Shown: positions 41,766 through 50,740, numbered from the stretch's first letter. The stretch is DNA of 51,303 nt from Ruminococcaceae bacterium UBA1036 (GCA_002316805.1 DCEF01000004.1:64301-115603), one strand, 5' to 3'. Numbers and translations are program-made. The notes: a model not told the origin generated them from the sequence alone.

Positions 41766-42716
41766 ATGAAAGCGAGAAAAGTAGGAATTATCGGTTTGGG
41801 GCATGTGGGCGCGCATGTGGCTTACAGCATTGCGGTTCAGGGTATCGCTGATGAAATTGTCATGGTTGACAAAAACAGGGATAAAGTAATAAGCGAGCAG
41901 CAGGACTTGATGGACAGCGTAGCTTATCTCCCTCACAGAGTGAAAGCCTTTATCGGCGATTTCAGCGATTTGGGCGACTGCGATGTAATAGTTAACAGCA
42001 CAGGTAATATCGGAATACTGCGCGGAAGCACAAACCGCCTGAAAGAAATGGACTTTACAATTGCGGCTGTAAACAGCTATGTAGACAAGATAAAGGCCTC
42101 TGGATTCAATGGCGTGCTCATCAACATTTCTAACCCATGCGATATTGTTACAAGGCAGCTGGCACTTGGACTTGGCCTTCCGCGCGGCCATGTGTTTGGA
42201 ACGGGAACAGGCCTTGACACTGCCCGCCTAATTTCCGCTTTGGCGCAGCAGACAGGCATCGACCATAAATCAATTACAGCCTATATGCTTGGCGAGCACG
42301 GAAATGACCAGTTCACAGCGTGGTCATGTGTTTCTTTCCGTGGGAAACCACTTGATGAATGGGCGAAAACAGATAAGCGCTTCCAGTTTGACCGCGATGA
42401 AATGCAGAAAACAGCCATTGCAGCGGGGTGGCGCACGTTTAGTGGAAAGTTCTGCACAGAATATGCCATTGCGAGCACTGCTGCGCGGATGGTGCATGTA
42501 GTTCTGCATGATGAGAAGCAGATTATGCCTGCAAGCTGCGAGCTCTGCGGCGAATATGGTGAATCAGGCCTGTTTGCCGGTGTGCCAGCCGTGATTGGTG
42601 CTAACGGGGCTGAAGAGATAGTTGAGCTTCCTTTAAGCGAAGAGGAAAAAGCAAAGTTCCATCATTGCTGCTCACAGATCAAGGCAAATATGGAGCATTT
42701 GAAAGATATTCACTGA
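41766..42716 (+). CDS. L-2-hydroxyisocaproate dehydrogenase-like (LDH/MDH superfamily)
   Basis: A 316-residue NAD-dependent 2-hydroxyacid dehydrogenase of the L-lactate/malate superfamily. The Rossmann motif is GIIGLGHVGAHVA and the catalytic His lies in MLGEHGNDQF, with LDTAR giving the substrate-binding Arg. The mobile loop reads VNSTGNIGILRGSTNRL instead of the lactate dehydrogenase AGAxQKPGETR, and GVLINISNPCDIVT, GTGTGLDTAR and FTAWS closely follow the L-2-hydroxyisocaproate dehydrogenase of lactobacilli from memory. It should reduce branched or longer 2-oxo acids, as in amino-acid fermentation. AGGAGGG precedes the start. Monocistronic with a terminator at 42745-42793. Confidence 0.85.
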   Translation: MKARKVGIIGLGHVGAHVAYSIAVQGIADEIVMVDKNRDKVISEQQDLMDSVAYLPHRVKAFIGDFSDLGDCDVIVNSTGNIGILRGSTNRLKEMDFTIAAVNSYVDKIKASGFNGVLINISNPCDIVTRQLALGLGLPRGHVFGTGTGLDTARLISALAQQTGIDHKSITAYMLGEHGNDQFTAWSCVSFRGKPLDEWAKTDKRFQFDRDEMQKTAIAAGWRTFSGKFCTEYAIASTAARMVHVVLHDEKQIMPASCELCGEYGESGLFAGVPAVIGANGAEEIVELPLSEEEKAKFHHCCSQIKANMEHLKDIH

Positions 42717-42744
42717 TTTTAATAGGTTTTAATAGGCAGAGCTT

Positions 42745-42793
42745 AAAATGGCTGCGCGGAGAATTATATTCGCACGGCCATTTTGCTTTTTTT
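42745..42793 (+). terminator. Terminator after the hydroxyacid dehydrogenase
   Basis: AAAATGGCTGCG pairs with CGCA..GCCATTTT, with a two-base bulge, followed after GC by a seven-T run. Confidence 0.75.
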
Positions 42794-42923
42794 ATGTTAA
42801 ACTGCAGTCGCTTAGGCGGTGGTGTATGGACCGCCAACGGCACAGAGCAGATGCGCAGCACAGACAAGGCCCTCCACCCGTTTTCGGCCTGAAAAAAATT
42901 TCAACGAAACCTCTTTTGGCCGC

Positions 42924-42952
42924 TTGCTTTGTGAAAAATATTGGAGTAAAAT
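42924..42952 (+). promoter_or_regulatory. Promoter of the DUF3795 gene
   Basis: TTGCTT (42924-42929), 17 bases, TAAAAT (42947-42952), 28 bases before the start codon. Confidence 0.55.
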
Positions 42953-42980
42953 ATTTGAAAATGAAAAGGGGGAAGCAAAC

Positions 42981-43379
42981 ATGGGGAAGACCATCTCAAT
43001 GTGCGGCAACAGATGTGATTTATGTTTGCTCTACAAGGGCAATGTTGGACGTACTTCATTAAAAAATATAAACCGCGGTTTTTCAATGTATCATGGTTTT
43101 ACGGTCAAATCAAACGATATCGGATGTGCCGGTTGTAAAGTGCAGGGAAAACAATGCAGGGAAGATTGCCCAATCAGAAAGTGTTGCGCAAGCAGAAAAT
43201 ACGACAGCTGCGCGTATTGCCCTGAATTATTCTGTGACCTTTTGAAGTCCGACATTCAAGCTGTGCAAAATGCACTGAATGGGGCATACAATATATCCCG
43301 TGAAGATTATGATGCCTTTTTCAAACCATATGAAGTGGTAAAAAATCTCAATAATATCAAAAAGGATATTGGAAGATAA
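42981..43379 (+). CDS. DUF3795-family cysteine-rich protein
   Basis: A 132-residue protein with at least 13 cysteines in the DUF3795 arrangement: MCGNRCDLCLLYKGN near the start, GCAGCKVQGKQCREDCPIRKCCASRK in the middle and DSCAYCPELFCDLL later. The family probably binds zinc or an iron-sulfur cluster and is common in anaerobes, with no established function. ATG at 42981 is chosen because GGGGGAA lies just upstream; the frame is open for 54 more codons but without family similarity. Standalone gene with its own promoter. Confidence 0.82.
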   Translation: MGKTISMCGNRCDLCLLYKGNVGRTSLKNINRGFSMYHGFTVKSNDIGCAGCKVQGKQCREDCPIRKCCASRKYDSCAYCPELFCDLLKSDIQAVQNALNGAYNISREDYDAFFKPYEVVKNLNNIKKDIGR

Positions 43380-43777
43380 AACCAATCTTGCCCTGCTGAG
43401 ACCCCATATGCAACAAATTTTGCTGGATTGTTGTCTAACGTATGATTCATCTTTAATTCAAAAATTCAAAAAAATGTGTCTTTGCGAATCGCTTGATTGT
43501 CGATATACGCATTAATTAGGTCATAAATTTTTTTTTGTTTTTTTGTAGAGAGTAGGAACGAAATAGCGGTACCTTGGCCTGACTTCCGAATATCATAAGC
43601 TTCCATTTTTACACATCGATCCATACAGGCGTTATAGGGGTGAGCATTTTTGCAGAAAAGCCAAAGGAGAAAACAGGACAATCAAACGATTAGTCTGCGA
43701 GGCCGAATTTTCTCATGCGGTTGCTTGGGCCCGGGAAAAGCAGCAGATGGCAATGGTGCAGCATGTCCATAAAAATG
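43380..43777. other. Gene-poor, probably decayed region
   Basis: No complete gene found. A short minus-strand frame (43466-43681) is described separately. The DNA has homopolymer tracts (long T runs near 43525-43550), lower coding quality than its flanks and no clear promoter. I see no transposase or terminal inverted repeats. Confidence 0.5.
43466..43681 (-). pseudogene. Short unrecognised frame, possible gene remnant
   Basis: A 71-codon frame whose last 45 residues (MEAYDIRKSG...INAYIDNQ) have protein-like composition and could be a helical C-terminus, while the first 25 look random and cysteine-rich. There is no ribosome-binding site at either ATG. I do not recognise the family. It may be the tail of a decayed gene, or chance. 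Confidence 0.2.
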
Positions 43778-43819
43778 TTAAAAAATAAAGGGACAGATTT
43801 TGGTGTCTGTCCCTTTATT
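43778..43819 (-). terminator. Terminator of the ABC importer operon
   Basis: AATAAAGGGACAGA (43784-43797) pairs perfectly with TCTGTCCCTTTATT (43806-43819); on the minus strand a T-run follows. It lies 24 bases after the binding-protein stop codon. Confidence 0.85.
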
Positions 43820-43842
43820 GCTTTCATTATTCTGTTAATAAA

Positions 43843-44940
43843 TCATTTATGGAGCTGTGCCCAAAAGCCATTCCACTTTTTGCAGATGTCGCCCTTATTC
43901 TTAGAAAGGTAAGTGAAGTTCAGATCTTTCATGTGTAGTGTGCTTGATTCAGGCAGGCCGTTTAGTTTGCACTTTGAGTTTGAACCGCGCCCACATGATT
44001 CTTTTGCCCTGGCTGATTGGAATTCTGAAGAGGAAAGCAGGTCCATCATCGCCTGTGCTGCTTGAAGGTTCTTTGAACTCTTTACAATTGCAGCACCGCC
44101 GGCCATTGCTGTATTTCCTTCTTTCATATAAACGCATTCGATAGGAGCGCCGTCTTTAATCATATCTTTGACTGCTGACTCGTATGAAAGGCCTGCGACA
44201 TATTCACCGCTGCTAACGAGGTTATAGACGTCTTTTGATGATGATGTGCTGAAGCACATTGGCATAAGCTGTTTAATGTAATTCCACGACTTGTCATCGT
44301 TGAATTTGTCGCCCATAACGGTGAGGGCAGTTTGGAGCTGGCGCCAACCTGAAGAAGAGGCGTTAGGGTCTGCGAGAATTATTTTTCCCTTGAGTTTCGG
44401 GTTGAGCAGATCTTTATAGCCGCCGATTGTTACACCAAGCTGCTTGCAAAGCTCCGGGTTGACAACAAGGCACATGACCTGCACGTCATAATATGTGTAG
44501 TACCCTGCCGGGTCATGGTAAGACTGTTCTTTGTCGCATGCTGCTGTGTATTTTTGCAGGATATCCTGATATATGCTGCCGTCGGCCTGGAACATGCCGC
44601 CGATTACGACGTCGGCGTTTGTGGATTGGTCACCGCGGATTTTTGTAGCAAGTGTGCCTATGGAATCCGCCTGTATTTTCATTTCACATTTGGGGTAATA
44701 TTTGCTCCAGAGATTTTTCAGCACCTCCTGCTCTTTGTCTTCCATAGTGGTGTAAACGGTGATGGTCCCTGTAACTTTGTCCGCGCTGCGCACATAATAT
44801 GGGCGCGACGAGTCCGCCGAAGCAGTTTGGCTGCCTGCCGAGGAAGCGGATGATGTGCCGGAAGTGTTTTCACCTGAACTGCAGGCTGCTGTTGAAAGCC
44901 CGATTACCGATGCGAGTAGTACAGATAATAGCCTTTTCAT
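43843..44940 (-). CDS. ABC importer binding lipoprotein, FbpA/AfuA-like (COG1840 type)
   Basis: A 365-residue extracellular solute-binding lipoprotein: signal peptide with lipobox STAAC (Cys20), a short Ser/Ala linker (21-46), then a two-lobed binding fold of the ferric-iron/AfuA class. In ferric-binding FbpA two adjacent tyrosines in the C-terminal lobe hold iron; the aligned site here reads GLSYESAV, with Tyr253 followed by Glu254, so the iron pair is missing. AfuA proteins of this class bind hexose phosphates and HptA homologues serve as sensors beside HptRS kinases. A sugar-phosphate or other phosphorylated ligand is therefore the better guess. Third gene of the operon; AAGGAGA precedes the start. 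Confidence 0.85.
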   Translation of the reverse strand: MKRLLSVLLASVIGLSTAACSSGENTSGTSSASSAGSQTASADSSRPYYVRSADKVTGTITVYTTMEDKEQEVLKNLWSKYYPKCEMKIQADSIGTLATKIRGDQSTNADVVIGGMFQADGSIYQDILQKYTAACDKEQSYHDPAGYYTYYDVQVMCLVVNPELCKQLGVTIGGYKDLLNPKLKGKIILADPNASSSGWRQLQTALTVMGDKFNDDKSWNYIKQLMPMCFSTSSSKDVYNLVSSGEYVAGLSYESAVKDMIKDGAPIECVYMKEGNTAMAGGAAIVKSSKNLQAAQAMMDLLSSSEFQSARAKESCGRGSNSKCKLNGLPESSTLHMKDLNFTYLSKNKGDICKKWNGFWAQLHK

Positions 44941-44965
44941 TGTTACTTCTCCTTTTTGACATTTT

Positions 44966-46624
44966 TTAATTTATTAACTCCATGTCATTTTTTGACTTGG
45001 TGACCATAAGGTAAACAATAAGGCAGATAACAGTAAACACTGTGGTAATGGTGGCGAACACGGCTGCAACACCAAACAGCCCGCCGGTGACACTCTCATA
45101 GGTTGAAATCGTAAGCGTAATGGTGTTGTTATTGTAAAGGATAATGCCTGAAGACATCTCGGTAATTATTGACACCCAACTGAGCACTGCACCGGCAATA
45201 ACGCCGTTTGACATCATTGGGACAGTGATATTGAAAAAGGCGTCAAGTTTTGAGGCGCCGAGGTTGATAGCTGCTTCTTCGGTGCTCATTGGCACTTCCA
45301 TCATGGCGGCTGTTGCCGAACGGCTTGTAAACGGGAGCCGGCGTATAGTAAGGGCAATAATCATGATGAGCAGGGTGCCTGTGAGGCTGAAAGGTTTTTT
45401 GCTGAACGCGATTATCATCGCAATGCCGACGACTGCGCCCGGCATGATATATGGCAACATTGAAATCGTATCGATTGCGTGGTTTATGACGTTGCTCCTG
45501 CGGACTACCAGATATGCGATCAGCACGGCAATCAGCACAATTATCGCAAGAGTTACAAAGCTGATGACGAGCGTATTGCTGACAGAAAGCTGAAGAGATT
45601 TTGTGAGTGCTTTTTTATAGTTGCTGAGCGAATACCCCGGGCGCAGCACACTGTAGCTGTAGTTGCGGAACGACATGAAAACAATGTAGAACTGCGGCAG
45701 GAGAGATATTGCAATCGGTAAGTAACAGAAGATGTTCATTAAGACACCTGGTGTTTTTTTCGGCTTTTTAGGGGCTATTGGGTGAAGCGCATTTATTGTG
45801 AATTTGAAATGGCTTGTTGCGTACTTTTGCAGCAGGAAAACAAGTGCGGTAATTAAAACGGCGATCACACTTATTGCAGCGGCAAAATGATAATCTGCCC
45901 CGTTTTCGCTTAAATACTCGTTGTAAATCAGCACCGGGAACGTTTCATAGCCGCGCCCAATCAGCACAGGCGCACCAAAGTCTGCAAATGAACGCATAAA
46001 AACCAGCATTGCGGCAGCAAGCACCGTAGGCATTGTAAGCGGCATAACTACCTTGAAAAAGCGCTTAACACCTTTACAATCCATACTCTCGGATGCTTCC
46101 ATAAGCGAACTATCTATACTTTTGAAAGCACCGCTCATGTAAATAACAACAAGCGGAAAAAGGTTAAGCGACTGTACCAAAATGATACCCTGCTCTCCGT
46201 AAATGGTGACTCCGTTAATGCCTATTGAACGGAGCATTTGGGTTATAAGGCCGGAGTTACCAAGCAGAAGTATCCACGCATAAGCTCCTATAAATGGAGC
46301 CGACATGCTGCACAGCAGGCACAGGATAAATATGATTTTTTTGCCGTGTAACTGATAGAATGAATAAAAATATGCGAATGGAATGCCTACCAGCAAACTG
46401 AAAAACATCACGCTGAAACCTATTTTTGTGCTGTGCCATATTGTCTCGTAATAGTAGCGCTGGCTGAAAAATTTATTGAAAGCATCTAAAGAAAACGCGC
46501 CTTGCGTGTAAAAAGCTTCCTTCAGCAGCTGTGTGATAGGGAATAGGAGAAAGATTATGAACAGTGCCAGCAATGCGAATGAAATGACCGTCCAGACATC
46601 TGTTTTCTTTTTTAAATTGCTCAT
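44966..46624 (-). CDS. ABC importer permease with two fused membrane domains (FbpB/AfuB-like)
   Basis: A 552-residue polytopic protein made of two BPD_transp_1 permease domains in one chain, with about twelve membrane segments, as in FbpB/AfuB/ThiP. Each half carries an EAA-like loop contacting the ATPase: EASESMDCKGVKRFFKVVMPL (about 185) and EEAAINLGASKLDAFFNITVPM (about 470). It forms the channel with the ATPase encoded just upstream. The start is one base after the ATPase stop codon and its ribosome-binding site AGGAGG lies within the last ATPase codons, so the two are translationally coupled. Confidence 0.9.
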   Translation of the reverse strand: MSNLKKKTDVWTVISFALLALFIIFLLFPITQLLKEAFYTQGAFSLDAFNKFFSQRYYYETIWHSTKIGFSVMFFSLLVGIPFAYFYSFYQLHGKKIIFILCLLCSMSAPFIGAYAWILLLGNSGLITQMLRSIGINGVTIYGEQGIILVQSLNLFPLVVIYMSGAFKSIDSSLMEASESMDCKGVKRFFKVVMPLTMPTVLAAAMLVFMRSFADFGAPVLIGRGYETFPVLIYNEYLSENGADYHFAAAISVIAVLITALVFLLQKYATSHFKFTINALHPIAPKKPKKTPGVLMNIFCYLPIAISLLPQFYIVFMSFRNYSYSVLRPGYSLSNYKKALTKSLQLSVSNTLVISFVTLAIIVLIAVLIAYLVVRRSNVINHAIDTISMLPYIMPGAVVGIAMIIAFSKKPFSLTGTLLIMIIALTIRRLPFTSRSATAAMMEVPMSTEEAAINLGASKLDAFFNITVPMMSNGVIAGAVLSWVSIITEMSSGIILYNNNTITLTISTYESVTGGLFGVAAVFATITTVFTVICLIVYLMVTKSKNDMELIN

Positions 46625-46625
46625 T

Positions 46626-47777
46626 TTAGCTCCTCCTGGATAGTTCCGGGCCAGCAGGCTTTACAAGATTTTTTACGCCGTCCATTAAACTAAGCGAACT
46701 TTCCGCGTCAAATATATTTGCCTTCATGGTGTTAATGGTGAGAAGCACATCGCTGCCTTCGGGTAGGATTGAATCTATCTTGGATTCCTGAATGATTTCA
46801 ACCCTTTCTCCCGTTTCCAAATCGACGAAATAGTGGGTATTTAAACCTAAGAACATGCTGTCGCGGATTTTACCGTGTATTTCGCCGTCCTGCTTTGCGC
46901 TTTCTCCAAAATGCACGATCAGCTCTTCTGGGCGTGCTGAAATAATAACGTCACGTTCCTTTTGCTCGCCTTTTTTGACATTGCTGAATTCCGCTTCATA
47001 GCCATTCATAAATTTCACACGGCAGCGGCCGCCGTCAGTAATCAGTTTTGCTTTAAGCAGATTTGATTTCCCGATAAATGTCGCGACGAATAAATCCGCG
47101 GGGCGCTGATAGATATCTTTCGGTTTTCCGCACTGATGGATAACACCAGCCTTCATGATTGCAATCTCGTCCGAAATAGCCATGGCTTCTTCCTGGTCGT
47201 GCGTTACATAAACGGTTGTTATGCCTATGCTTTTCTGAATATTTTTTATGACTGTGCGCATTTCCACACGGAGTTTTGCATCGAGGTTGGAAAGTGGCTC
47301 ATCCATTAAAAGCACATCAGGCTTTATAACGAGCGCGCGGGCGAGGGCCACACGCTGCTGCTGTCCGCCTGAAAGGCGGTCAGGCATGCGGTCTGCATAC
47401 TGGTCCATATGCACAAGCTTCAAAAATTTGTCAGCTTCCTGCCCAATCATTTCTTTAGAAAATTTACGTCGTTTCAGGCCGAATTCAACATTCTTCCTGA
47501 CGCTCATATTAGGGAAAATGGCATAATTCTGAAAAACCATGCCGACGTTGCGCTTTCCAGGATCTATATCATTGATGACTTTACCATTGAAAGAAAATGT
47601 GCCGCCTTCAATGCTGTTAAAACCAGCAATCATCCGCAGAAGCGTGGTTTTGCCGCAGCCGGAAGGGCCGAGCAGCGTAAACAGTTTTCCGTTTGGGATT
47701 TCCAATGACAAATCGGGTATGACAGCATTTTTGCCATACCGCTTGACCGCGTGTTTAATCGAAATTCCTACACTCAT
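46626..47777 (-). CDS. ABC importer ATP-binding subunit (FbpC/AfuC/PotA-like)
   Basis: A 383-residue ABC ATPase. Walker A is LLGPSGCGKTT, signature LSGGQQQRVALARAL, Walker B VLLMDEPLSNLD and the H-loop TVYVTHDQEEA. The C-terminal third is a TOBE/MOP regulatory domain typical of FbpC, PotA and UgpC. ATG at 47777 is chosen because AAGGAGG lies seven bases upstream and the frame that extends 49 codons further has no such site. It is the first gene of the importer operon, divergent from the sensor kinase gene. Confidence 0.92.
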   Translation of the reverse strand: MSVGISIKHAVKRYGKNAVIPDLSLEIPNGKLFTLLGPSGCGKTTLLRMIAGFNSIEGGTFSFNGKVINDIDPGKRNVGMVFQNYAIFPNMSVRKNVEFGLKRRKFSKEMIGQEADKFLKLVHMDQYADRMPDRLSGGQQQRVALARALVIKPDVLLMDEPLSNLDAKLRVEMRTVIKNIQKSIGITTVYVTHDQEEAMAISDEIAIMKAGVIHQCGKPKDIYQRPADLFVATFIGKSNLLKAKLITDGGRCRVKFMNGYEAEFSNVKKGEQKERDVIISARPEELIVHFGESAKQDGEIHGKIRDSMFLGLNTHYFVDLETGERVEIIQESKIDSILPEGSDVLLTINTMKANIFDAESSLSLMDGVKNLVKPAGPELSRRS

Positions 47778-48114
47778 GATTATCCTCCTTGCTCTGCTTT
47801 GGCTGAAAACATTGATATTTTTTTGCTTTTTACTATTACTATTGTAGTCACATTGCCATATTACGAATACCCATAATCCAAAACAAAAAGCAAAAATACA
47901 ACACACTTTATCAGATGGACCCACGGTATTTTCTAATTAAATTGTAAAATATTTTTCATTATGAATAAAATAAATCATTATTGCTTGACATAATTATTAC
48001 AATAGCTACAATAATAGTATAATTGTTCACAAAATTAAAAAAATAGTACTCCAGACAATTCCATAATTATCCCCACCGCTTTCAGGCTGAGCATTTCGGA
48101 AAGGCGCATGAGCT
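47778..48114. promoter_or_regulatory. Divergent control region of importer and two-component system
   Basis: A very AT-rich interval with no gene. It holds the kinase promoter (47985-48012) and a motif, CTACAATA(n)ATAGTA, found once facing each unit: 48006-48019 on plus and 47831-47847 on minus. This may be the binding site of the adjacent response regulator. Confidence 0.5.
47985..48012 (+). promoter_or_regulatory. Promoter of the sensor kinase operon
   Basis: TTGACA (47985-47990), 16-base spacer, TACAAT (48007-48012), about 100 bases upstream of the kinase start. The -10 sits inside the repeated CTACAATA motif. Confidence 0.55.
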
Positions 48115-49824
48115 ATGTTTATTAAGCATAATAAAAAGGCTGGAATTTTCGAGCAGTATTTACGCAAAACAGTTACAAGGAAAATAGTTCTTCTTGTTGC
48201 GGTAGGCATTGTGCTTTTTCTGGCAGGCCTTTATGCAGTCACACTTACCCAGAACAGAACAAATGCGCTTAATAACCTAAAACTCTTAAAAGAAATTTAT
48301 ACCTCACTTTACCAAAAAAACAGGGACTTTTTGCTTGACAAACAAACTTACACATTAAGCAAAGAGGCTTTGCAGGGCCATGGAGATTCGGCAGACCTTA
48401 CTTACTGGTTTAATGAATTCAATTCGAAATGCAATGTAAAAAATGAGATAATTTTGTCTGACAGGCAAGGCCATGTTGTCTATTCGTCTTATAAAGATGA
48501 AGCGCTGTCTAATTACCAGATAAACTACAATGCAGCAATATGCCAAAATGCGGGCAGGCTAAAAAACAGCCAAATTTACAACGCCGTTTATTATGACAAT
48601 GGCAATTATTCCGACTATATTTTTGTAATGCCGGTAGTATCAGATAACGCAATTATCGGGTATATTAGCCTTTACCTTTCAGGCGACGACTGGAATTTTT
48701 ACCTTTTAAACTATAATTACGACGGTGTCATAACAGATGGAATGAGCAATGTGATGTATGCAAGCAAGCCGAAGCTTATAAGTTTCGGCAATAAATTTTA
48801 TGGGCATAAAAACGGGATATGCTATTATAACGGGGAAAGATTCTGGATAGAATCCGAGTTCCTTCCGCAGTATAAAGTAAAAATCTATTCGCTGGTTTAT
48901 TACCCCAATAATTCGGCATTTGCCATAGGGTTGTTCGTTATTGCCATTATGGGCATAAGCTGGTACCTGCTGGCCGATTGGATGGCTGACTCGATGGCCG
49001 AAAATAATTCTGCGCGCGTGAAGCAGCTCCTCAATGAAATAATGATTATCAAAAACAAGGACCAGTCTCACCGCATACACGTGGAGACTAAAGATGAATT
49101 CAGTGAGATAGGTATCCAGATAAATAAAATGCTTGACAGCATAAACGACCTACACAACCGTAACACCGAACTGCTTAAACTGAAAAACACAATTGAGATA
49201 AGCCAGCTTACAGCGCAGATGAACCCGCACTTCCTCTACAATACGCTCGAAATTATCCGCAACCTCGCGCTGTTTGATGGAAAGCGGGCGGAAAAGCTCA
49301 TAATGCAGCTTACACAGATTTTGAGGTACAGTATTGACAACACCCAGGAGGACGTTTTTCTGGAAGACGATATGGAGTATATCGGCGATTACTTAGACAT
49401 TCAGAAATGCCGTTTCGGCGACAGGCTACAGTGCACAGTCAATATAGACGCCGCATGCAGAAAAGCTGTCATACCCAAACTGTTGCTTCAGCCTATTTTG
49501 GAAAACAGCATTAAATACGGCTTCCGCAGGAAGATGGATATTGCAATAAAAGTTAATGGCCATATGGAAAAAGATGCACTTATACTGTCTGTTGGTGACA
49601 ATGGCCTTGGCATGCCTGACAAAGAGTCCGATGCTTTAAATAACTCTCTTGGAAAAGCTTACTTCGCTGAAAAATCGTATGGGCTGCACAATATATCGCG
49701 GCGGCTTTTCCTGCGCTATGGGCAGGGGAGCGGGATACGCATTGTAAACCATGAGGGTGAAGGGCTGGAAGTAATATTGAAGATAATACAGCAGGAGGGA
49801 GATATAGAATGTATAAAGTCTTAA
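48115..49824 (+). CDS. YesM-type sensor histidine kinase
   Basis: A 569-residue membrane kinase of the YesM/LytS (His_kinase, HPK8-like) class. First membrane segment about 23-45, a Cache-like extracytoplasmic sensor about 46-265, second membrane segment about 267-290, HAMP-like linker, then the phospho-acceptor segment QMNPHFLYNTLEIIRNLA (His372) and HATPase domain (NSIKYGF about 464, GDNGLGMP, GLHNISRRL). This class usually senses sugars or sugar phosphates, sometimes through a partner binding protein. Its gene overlaps the response regulator by 16 bases and faces away from the ABC importer operon, which it probably controls. Confidence 0.92.
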   Translation: MFIKHNKKAGIFEQYLRKTVTRKIVLLVAVGIVLFLAGLYAVTLTQNRTNALNNLKLLKEIYTSLYQKNRDFLLDKQTYTLSKEALQGHGDSADLTYWFNEFNSKCNVKNEIILSDRQGHVVYSSYKDEALSNYQINYNAAICQNAGRLKNSQIYNAVYYDNGNYSDYIFVMPVVSDNAIIGYISLYLSGDDWNFYLLNYNYDGVITDGMSNVMYASKPKLISFGNKFYGHKNGICYYNGERFWIESEFLPQYKVKIYSLVYYPNNSAFAIGLFVIAIMGISWYLLADWMADSMAENNSARVKQLLNEIMIIKNKDQSHRIHVETKDEFSEIGIQINKMLDSINDLHNRNTELLKLKNTIEISQLTAQMNPHFLYNTLEIIRNLALFDGKRAEKLIMQLTQILRYSIDNTQEDVFLEDDMEYIGDYLDIQKCRFGDRLQCTVNIDAACRKAVIPKLLLQPILENSIKYGFRRKMDIAIKVNGHMEKDALILSVGDNGLGMPDKESDALNNSLGKAYFAEKSYGLHNISRRLFLRYGQGSGIRIVNHEGEGLEVILKIIQQEGDIECIKS

Positions 49825-50582
49825 TCGCCGAAGACGAGGATATTATCAGAAAGGGCCTTGTGTATTCCGTGCCATGGGCCCAGATGCAGTGCTCTGTTGT
49901 TGCCGAGGTCCGCAACGGCGTAGAGGGGATTGAAAAAATAAAGGAAACCCAGCCGGATATATTGATTGTGGATATAAATATGCCCGTTTTAGACGGTCTT
50001 GAAATGATCCGCCGTACTTATGAAAAATATGATTATATAGCGATAATTTCATCGGGCTATTCCAACTTTGAATATGCACAGAAAGCAATCCGCTATGGCG
50101 CCACCGGCTACCTGCTTAAGCCGCTGAAAATAGAAGAATTACAGGACGCAGTCCAGCGCGCTAAAAAAGAATGTGAAGCAAGGCGCGTCTATGTGAACAA
50201 ACAGCTCAGCAGGGAAGAACTGAAGTGCTTTAATCTGCTGGAGGAAGAGCACGAAAAAACATACTGCGACGAAATAGCTGAGCAAATGCTGGGCTATATT
50301 GCAGACCATTACAGAGAGAAAATAGTTATGCGCGATGTAGCGAAGCATCTTAACTACAGTGAGACACTTTTAAACAAAAAATTCAAAAAAGCCACGGGAA
50401 TCACATTCCTTGAGTACCTGAACCGCTACCGGATCCAGAAAGCGCTCAGCCTTCTTCAGAGCGGGCACACGGTGCAGGAGACAGCATGGAAATGCGGGAT
50501 AGGCGATTATAAATATTTTAGGACAGTATTTAAAAAATATGTTGGCTGCAACCCGAGTGAATATTTAGCGGAAATAAGCTGA
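49809..50582 (+). CDS. YesN-type response regulator with AraC DNA-binding domain
   Basis: A 257-residue regulator. The receiver domain (1 to about 120) has acidic pocket EDED, phospho-acceptor Asp55 in ILIVDINMPVLDG and Lys in GYLLKPLK. The C-terminal AraC domain (about 155-255) has two helix-turn-helix units, MRDVAKHLNYSETLLNKKFKKATG and VQETAWKCGIGDYKYFRTVFKKYVGCNPSEY. AGGAGG precedes the start, inside the kinase gene end, so the pair is translationally coupled. It should activate the divergent ABC operon on phosphorylation. The linker between domains is short compared with classic 500-residue YesN proteins. Confidence 0.94.
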   Translation: MYKVLIAEDEDIIRKGLVYSVPWAQMQCSVVAEVRNGVEGIEKIKETQPDILIVDINMPVLDGLEMIRRTYEKYDYIAIISSGYSNFEYAQKAIRYGATGYLLKPLKIEELQDAVQRAKKECEARRVYVNKQLSREELKCFNLLEEEHEKTYCDEIAEQMLGYIADHYREKIVMRDVAKHLNYSETLLNKKFKKATGITFLEYLNRYRIQKALSLLQSGHTVQETAWKCGIGDYKYFRTVFKKYVGCNPSEYLAEIS

Positions 50583-50740
50583 CGGGTTTATTCGCGGCAT
50601 TTTCAGAATTTACGGTTTTGCTTACGCCGAAATTTTGGCTGAAGGGGAGCCTGATGCCAGCATTGATAGTTTTGCTTCATGGATTTATCATAAAGTTCAG
50701 CAAAGATGCCGCCAGCACGCTATGGTTTTATGAAAAAAGC

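Noticed and set aside
43715..43912. Plus-strand frame of 65 codons over the importer terminator
   Set aside because: It crosses a strong terminator hairpin and the antisense end of the binding-protein gene.
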